Source: an uncultured Eubacteriales bacterium (lineage in GTDB: Bacteria > Bacillota > Clostridia > Oscillospirales > Oscillospiraceae). From it: a DNA stretch of 9,687 bases. Position 1 is the first letter of the stretch. The number at the start of each line of letters is the position of its first letter. The DNA lies in assembly GCA_900545405.1 (NCBI GenBank), contig UQYT01000058.1:1-9687 (forward strand), read 5' to 3'. Below the pieces are notes generated by a model, which saw only the letters and a program-made list of their open reading frames with translations, was not told where the DNA came from and did no database searches. A program made the translations under genes and the position numbers. Below are positions 5,903 through 9,687 of the stretch, in pieces.

Positions 5903-6787
5903 TCATTGATAAGCGTGGGTGCGCAGGTATTGCAGCACGGCGTTGAAGCCGTCGGCGTTGAGGTGGATGCCGTCGCCGTTGCCGTAGTCCTCGCGGAGGC
6001 TGCCGTCCTCGGCCTTGAGGACGCTGGCGCTGTCGGTATACTTGCAGCCCGTGGCCTCGGCCACGGCCTTTATCCACTCGTTGGCCTGCGGGATGTTGGT
6101 GTTGTTGATGGAGTCTATATGCTCATAGTCGTTCTCGACGGGGTAGATGGAGTTGCAGATTATCTTGGTGTTCGGGCTCGCGGCCTGGATGCTCTGCACA
6201 AGGCCGGTGTAGTCGGTCTTAAACCAGTCCTCGTCCATCTGCGAGACGCCGTTGACGCCGAGCGTGATGACCAGATACTCCGGCTGCTTGCGCGTCACCG
6301 CGTCGACTATGCTTATCTCCTCGCCCGTCTCGGGGAACACGATGGTCGCCGTGGCGTAGTTGTAGAGCGTCAGAGTGCCGCTGGCGGGCGTCCAGACCTG
6401 CTGGGTGTTCTTGCCGCCGGAGAGGACCTCGTAGTACTTGAGGCCGTAGGTCGTGCTGTCGCCCAGGAAGACCATCTTGTCGATGTACGCCTGGCCGGCG
6501 TCCTCGGTCTCGCCGAGCACGACGGAGGAGGTGTCCGGCGCGTCGGTGGTCTCGCCGCCCTGCTCGCCGCCGTCGGTGACGGCGCTGTCGGGCGCGGTGC
6601 TGACGCCGTGGTCGGTCTCGCCGCCGTCAGCGGGCTGCTCGCTCGCTGCGGGCGGGTCGGTCGTCACGGGCACGCCCGCCCCCTCGCCGCAGGAGGAGAA
6701 GATGAGCGCGAAGAGCACCAGCACGAGGCAGGCCAGTATCGCAAAGGCCCAGACGAAGAACTGTGAGCTTCTGGATTTTCTTTTCAT
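5903..6787 (-). CDS. Membrane-anchored SGNH/GDSL-type hydrolase
   Basis: The 294-aa protein has a basic N-terminus (KRKSR), one hydrophobic segment (about 10-31) and a Cys at 33. The preceding residues (FSS) are a poor lipobox, so a signal anchor is more likely than a lipoprotein. A Thr/Glu/Gly-rich low-complexity linker spans about 36-98, and an SGNH hydrolase domain about 102-294. Catalytic motifs are FLGDST with S111, GVNG (177-180) carrying the block III Asn, and DGIH with D272 and H275. It probably removes or transfers acyl groups on an extracellular substrate such as wall polysaccharide; the substrate is not shown. The start ATG 6787 has gaggt seven bases upstream. It lies 39 bases after the DUF4358 gene and should be co-transcribed with it. 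Confidence 0.88.
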   Translation of the reverse strand: MKRKSRSSQFFVWAFAILACLVLVLFALIFSSCGEGAGVPVTTDPPAASEQPADGGETDHGVSTAPDSAVTDGGEQGGETTDAPDTSSVVLGETEDAGQAYIDKMVFLGDSTTYGLKYYEVLSGGKNTQQVWTPASGTLTLYNYATATIVFPETGEEISIVDAVTRKQPEYLVITLGVNGVSQMDEDWFKTDYTGLVQSIQAASPNTKIICNSIYPVENDYEHIDSINNTNIPQANEWIKAVAEATGCKYTDSASVLKAEDGSLREDYGNGDGIHLNADGFNAVLQYLRTHAYQ

Positions 6788-6826
6788 AGTGTGAACCTCA
6801 GAGAAAACGTGGGGTCAGCGGACGCC

Positions 6827-7321
6827 TCAGCCCGCGAAGCAGCCGGTGAAAGCCTCGCCGGCGGCGGCCTTGGCGTCGTCTGAGAGGATGGCGTACATCA
6901 CATAGTCGCCCTCGGCCCAGAGCTGCGCGCCCTGGAGCTTCGGGAACTCCTCGGGCAGGTACTCGGGCATCCAGGAGTCGAGCCGGAACTGGAGATACTC
7001 CTCCACGGCGGTCTTGAGCGCCGCGGCCTGGGTCGCATCCGCGCCCTTGAATATGCCGAACTCGTCGATGGTGGTGCCGACGTTCGTGGCCATGACGCAG
7101 CAGTCGGCGTAGTCGCCCTCCTCGAGCTTGAAGACGTTCTTGATGTAGTTGGCGTCGTACTGCGTCATGCCGTCCGTGGGCACGACGGCCTCGACGGCGG
7201 CGACGACCTCGCTCATCTCGGGCTGGGCGGCCTCGGAGCCGCAGCCGGCCAGCAGGCCGAGCGCGAGCGCGGCGCAGAGCAGCGCGGAGAGGAATTTTAC
7301 ATTTCTGGTTCTCTTTGTCAT
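6827..7321 (-). CDS. DUF4358-type lipoprotein
   Basis: The 164-aa protein begins with a lipoprotein signal: basic residues KRTR, a hydrophobic core, then the lipobox LAGC with C27 as the lipidated Cys. The mature part resembles DUF4358, including the DEFGIFK segment followed by an amphipathic helix (about 86-113). The function of DUF4358 is unknown; such proteins are often near SGNH or O-acyltransferase genes in Clostridia (recollection, not checked here), and this one precedes an SGNH gene. Translation could also start at a GTG at 7330, but ATG 7321 is preferred because aggtga lies five bases before it and the GTG has no ribosome binding site. No promoter fits the 63-base gap upstream, so expression probably comes from the EF-G-like gene. 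Confidence 0.85.
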   Translation of the reverse strand: MTKRTRNVKFLSALLCAALALGLLAGCGSEAAQPEMSEVVAAVEAVVPTDGMTQYDANYIKNVFKLEEGDYADCCVMATNVGTTIDEFGIFKGADATQAAALKTAVEEYLQFRLDSWMPEYLPEEFPKLQGAQLWAEGDYVMYAILSDDAKAAAGEAFTGCFAG

Positions 7322-7334
7322 AGAAATCACCTGT

Positions 7335-7363
7335 AAAGAGGGCCGCCGTCGAAACGGCGGCCC
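7335..7363 (-). terminator. UUCG-loop hairpin after the EF-G-like gene, probable partial terminator
   Basis: A perfect 10-bp GC-rich stem pairs 7340-7349 with 7354-7363. Read on the minus strand the loop is ttcg, the very stable tetraloop sequence, closed here by U-A rather than C-G. The tail tcttt is short, so readthrough into the lipoprotein gene is likely. The hairpin may set relative levels or protect the upstream mRNA's 3' end. Confidence 0.65.
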
Positions 7364-7384
7364 GTGTGGTCGTAGTGTGGGGGA

Positions 7385-9412
7385 TTACTCGTCGGCGTTG
7401 GCCTTGGCCTCGTCGATGATCTTCTGCTGCACGGCGGCGGGAGCCTCGCTGTAGCGGGAGAACTCCAGCGTGAAGGAGCCGCGGCCCTGGGTCATGGAGC
7501 GCAGGTCGATGGCGTAGGTGCTCATCTCGGCCATGGGGACCTCGGCCTCGACGGTCTGCATGCCGCCCTCGGCGTTCATGCCCATGACGGTGCCGCGCCG
7601 CTTGGAGCTGATGTCGGACATGATGTCGCCCATGTTGGCGTCGGGGATGGTGACCTTCAGCAGGCCGATGGGCTCGAGGATGACCGGGCTCGCGTTGACG
7701 AGCTCCTTGTAGGCCAGGCTCGCCGCGGTCTTGAAGGCCATTTCGGAGGAGTCGACCGGGTGGTAGGAGCCGTCGTAGAGGGTAGCCTTCAGGAAGACCA
7801 TCGGGTAACCGGCGAGGACGCCCTTCTGGCAGCACTCGCGCAGGCCCTTTTCAACGGCGGGGAAGAAGTTCTTCGGCACGCTGCCGCCGAAGACGTTCTC
7901 GGCGAAGATCATGTCCTCCTGCTCGTCCTGGGGCTCGAACTCTATCCAGACGTCGCCGAACTGGCCGTGTCCGCCGGACTGCTTCTTGTGGCGGCCGTGG
8001 GCCTTGAGCGGCTTGCGGATCTTCTCGCGGTAGGGCACCTTGGCGGGGGAAAGCTCGACCTCGACGCCGAACTTGTTCTTCAGCTTGGAGCAGAGCACGT
8101 CGAGGTGGATGTCGCCGGCGCCGGCGATGACCATCTGCTTGGTCTCCGCGTTGTTGGTGACGGTGAAGGAGCGGTCCTCCTCGCCGAGCCTCGCGAGGCC
8201 CTGGGCGACCTTGTCCTCCTGGCCCTTCGTCTTGGGGGCGATGGCCATGGAGTAGCAGGGGACGGCGTACTCGATGCCGGGCGCGGCCTCAACGGCCTTG
8301 CTGTCGCAGAGGGTGTCGCCGGTCTTGGTGTCGGAGAGCTTCGACACGGCGCCGATGTCGCCGCAGCCGATCTCCTGGACCTCGATGTTCTTCTTGCCCT
8401 GCATGTAGTAGATGTGGCCGAGCTTCTCCTGCGCGCCGGAGCGGGCGTTCACCAGGGTCATGTCCGGCGTGACCTTGCCGGCGATGACCTTGAAGAGGGA
8501 GAACTTGCCGAACTGGTCGGAGATGGTCTTGTAGACTATGGCCTTGGCCGGGGCGTTCTCGTCCACGCGCTTGCCGCCCTCGCGCGGGTAGGGGAAGAAG
8601 TTCTTGATGGCGTCGAGCAGCACGATGGTGCCGAGGCCGGTGACGGCGCTGCCGCAGAAGACGGGGGTGATCTCGCACTCGGCGATGCCGGTGCCGAGCG
8701 CGCCGTATATCTCCTCGGCGGAGAGCTCCATGGTCTCGAGGTACTTGTCCATCAGCTCCTCGCTGGTGCCGGCGGCGTTCTCGGCGATCTCGCTGTAAAG
8801 CTCCTCAACGCGGCCGGACATGTCGGCGGGCATGGGGATCTCGGTGCGCTTCTTGCCCTCGTACTTGTAGGCCTTGCGGGCGAGGATGTCCACCAGGCCG
8901 GCGACCTTGGTGCCGTCCATGATGGGGGCGGACATGGGGCTCAGCGAGGGGCCGAATTTCTCGCGCAGCTGCTCAAAGGCCTTGTAGAAGTCGGCGTGCT
9001 CCTCGTCCACCTTGGAGATGTATATGGCACGGGGCACACCCGCGTCGGTAAGGGCCTTCCAGGCCTTTTCGGCGCCGACGTTCAGGCCGTCCTTCGCGGA
9101 GACGCAGATGATGCCGATGTCCGCGACGCGCAGGGCCTGGGCGACCTCGCCGGCGAAGTCGAAGTATCCCGGGGTGTCGATGATGTTGATCTTGGTCTTC
9201 TGATACTCGGTGTACATGGTGCTGGCGGAGATGCTGATCTGGCGGCGTATCTCCTCCTGGTCGTAGTCCGAGACGGAGTTGCCCGCGGCGGTGCTGCCGA
9301 GCCTGTCGGTAACGCCGGTCAGAAAGAGGATGCTCTCGGCGAGGCTGGTCTTGCCGTTGCCGCCGTGTCCGAGCAGCGCGATGTTGCGGATGTCCTTGGA
9401 TGCATAGCTCAT
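7385..9412 (-). CDS. EF-G-2-like translational GTPase (elongation factor G paralogue)
   Basis: The 675-aa protein has the five-domain EF-G layout: G domain (about 8-275), domain II (288-370), III (380-455), IV (455-575) and V (577-655). GTP-binding motifs are GHGGNGKT (15-22), DTPGY (79-83), SKVD (133-136, replacing NKxD) and a G5 SA around 255. The G3 motif carries Tyr83 where canonical EF-G has the catalytic His, and switch I lacks the usual RGITI sequence. With the VPYREKIRK segment (459-467) and KKQSGGHGQFGDVW (476-489), this matches the Thermus EF-G-2 type, a ribosome-dependent GTPase whose physiological role is unclear, rather than housekeeping FusA. The main fusA is presumably elsewhere, in the str operon. 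ATG 9412 has aggagagg eight bases upstream and a near-consensus promoter. It heads an operon with the lipoprotein and SGNH genes. Confidence 0.93.
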   Translation of the reverse strand: MSYASKDIRNIALLGHGGNGKTSLAESILFLTGVTDRLGSTAAGNSVSDYDQEEIRRQISISASTMYTEYQKTKINIIDTPGYFDFAGEVAQALRVADIGIICVSAKDGLNVGAEKAWKALTDAGVPRAIYISKVDEEHADFYKAFEQLREKFGPSLSPMSAPIMDGTKVAGLVDILARKAYKYEGKKRTEIPMPADMSGRVEELYSEIAENAAGTSEELMDKYLETMELSAEEIYGALGTGIAECEITPVFCGSAVTGLGTIVLLDAIKNFFPYPREGGKRVDENAPAKAIVYKTISDQFGKFSLFKVIAGKVTPDMTLVNARSGAQEKLGHIYYMQGKKNIEVQEIGCGDIGAVSKLSDTKTGDTLCDSKAVEAAPGIEYAVPCYSMAIAPKTKGQEDKVAQGLARLGEEDRSFTVTNNAETKQMVIAGAGDIHLDVLCSKLKNKFGVEVELSPAKVPYREKIRKPLKAHGRHKKQSGGHGQFGDVWIEFEPQDEQEDMIFAENVFGGSVPKNFFPAVEKGLRECCQKGVLAGYPMVFLKATLYDGSYHPVDSSEMAFKTAASLAYKELVNASPVILEPIGLLKVTIPDANMGDIMSDISSKRRGTVMGMNAEGGMQTVEAEVPMAEMSTYAIDLRSMTQGRGSFTLEFSRYSEAPAAVQQKIIDEAKANADE

Positions 9413-9473
9413 GTGTAGGTCCTCTCCTTATATAAACTAAATACATAGTATTTTTGCCAACTCACAGCTTTCA

Positions 9474-9502
9474 ATTATACAATAATTACACGTTCTTGGC
9501 AA
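9474..9502 (-). promoter_or_regulatory. Near-consensus sigma-A promoter of the EF-G-like operon
   Basis: On the minus strand TTGCCA (9497-9502) and a perfect TATAAT (9474-9479) are spaced by exactly 17 bases. The start should be near 9467, giving an AT-rich leader of about 55 bases that ends in the strong ribosome binding site at 9421-9428. This is the strongest promoter in the window. No structured riboswitch is visible in the leader. Confidence 0.85.
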
Positions 9503-9544
9503 TAGGCAAAAAACCCGCCAAAAAGCCCCCCTCCGAAGAGCCAA

Positions 9545-9569
9545 ACCCCACCCCCGCGCGGGTGCGGGT
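9545..9569. repeat. GC-rich imperfect inverted repeat upstream of the EF-G-like promoter
   Basis: C-rich and G-rich halves (about 9545-9557 and 9558-9569) pair with small bulges and almost no loop. It overlaps the inner edge of the right repeat copy. On the minus strand it is followed by ttt, so it could end a gene lying outside the window, but the T-run is short. Confidence 0.35.
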
Positions 9570-9687
9570 GCGCCGATACGCTGGGAGGTTTTCGTTACCC
9601 TGCCCTGCCCTTCGACCCCATTTCTTTGGTGCTTGCCCAAAGAAACGGTGTCGAGCCGCCAAAGAAAAGCGCTTTTTTACCTCGGTG
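9562..9687 (-). repeat. Right copy of the dispersed intergenic repeat, inverted and cut by the window end
   Basis: The reverse complement matches 23-148 column for column, with only one difference in the first 77 columns. The hairpin is conserved at 9612-9654; the only change there lies in its loop (gcaagca versus gcaaaca), so the stem is unchanged. The window stops exactly where the shared sequence would continue into the part seen at 1-22. Between this copy and the EF-G-like promoter lie about 60 bases of mixed sequence (9503-9561), including an A-rich and C-rich stretch with no gene. Confidence 0.85.

Noticed and set aside
7760..9418. Open frame of 552 codons on the plus strand opposite the EF-G-like gene
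   Set aside because: It is a shadow of the conserved EF-G-like gene with low-complexity Leu/Ala/Asp/Gly composition. Similar shadows at 260-1429 and 5303-6766 were rejected for the same reason.
9413..9473. Riboswitch or leader peptide ahead of the EF-G-like gene
   Set aside because: The leader is only about 55 bases, AT-rich, without a stable multi-stem fold, terminator or short coding frame with a ribosome binding site.
9437..9640. Short minus-strand frame (67 codons) running through the right repeat and the EF-G-like promoter
   Set aside because: It crosses a near-consensus promoter, has no ribosome binding site or domain, and its N-terminal part is simply the repeat translated.
23..9687. 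Composite transposon bounded by the inverted repeats
   Set aside because: There is no transposase or integrase inside, the cargo is ordinary chromosomal genes with native-looking composition, and the repeats carry long internal hairpins unlike typical transposon ends.
1..9687. tRNA, rRNA, CRISPR array or toxin-antitoxin pair
   Set aside because: Intergenic gaps are short and fully accounted for by promoters, terminators and the flanking repeat; no cloverleaf, spaced direct repeats or small paired genes were seen.

Overview
The window is GC-rich, with strong GGAGG-type ribosome binding sites, sigma-A-type promoters, lipoprotein and Sec signals, and Clostridia-type families (DUF4358 lipoprotein, Amidase_6, BioY, a zinc-ribbon membrane protein, a bacterial CofE-like protein). 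Together these suggest a high-GC Firmicute, most likely a gut Clostridia of the Oscillospiraceae type. That placement is inferred from gene content and style; no rRNA is present to confirm it.

Layout. Eight protein genes fill the interior. On the minus strand, 200-1384 is a secreted coiled-coil M23 peptidase with its own promoter and terminator. Also on minus, 3460 down to 1493 is a two-gene operon: an F420-0:glutamate-ligase-like protein, then a zinc-ribbon four-TM membrane protein. A compact divergent region (3461-3554) with a strong minus-strand promoter and a 14-bp near-palindrome separates this operon from a plus-strand run: nagA (GlcNAc-6-P deacetylase), bioY (biotin ECF S-component) and a leaderless Amidase_6 cysteine hydrolase. 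A bidirectional terminator at 5866-5900 separates this run from a minus-strand operon transcribed from 9412 to 5903: an EF-G-2-like translational GTPase, a DUF4358 lipoprotein and a membrane-anchored SGNH hydrolase. A near-consensus promoter (TTGCCA-17-TATAAT) drives the last operon.

Functional theme. Several products act at the envelope or on its building blocks: M23 peptidase (peptidoglycan cleavage), NagA (amino-sugar recycling), SGNH hydrolase and DUF4358 lipoprotein. The rest are housekeeping or orphan functions (biotin uptake, translation factor, CofE-like enzyme). I see no prophage, CRISPR array, transposase or toxin-antitoxin pair, and no obvious new multi-gene system.

The most unusual structure lies outside the genes. 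Both ends carry inverted copies of one ~126-bp intergenic repeat (23-148 and 9562-9687, about 90% identical by hand alignment). Each copy holds a long conserved hairpin and a 9-base word present twice direct and once inverted. The right copy stops exactly at the window edge, which suggests a contig broken at a multi-copy repeat. The second theme is RNA-level control. Both junctions of nagA-bioY-amidase hold an intrinsic terminator with no visible promoter after it, and the second terminator buries the next gene's ribosome binding site in its stem.
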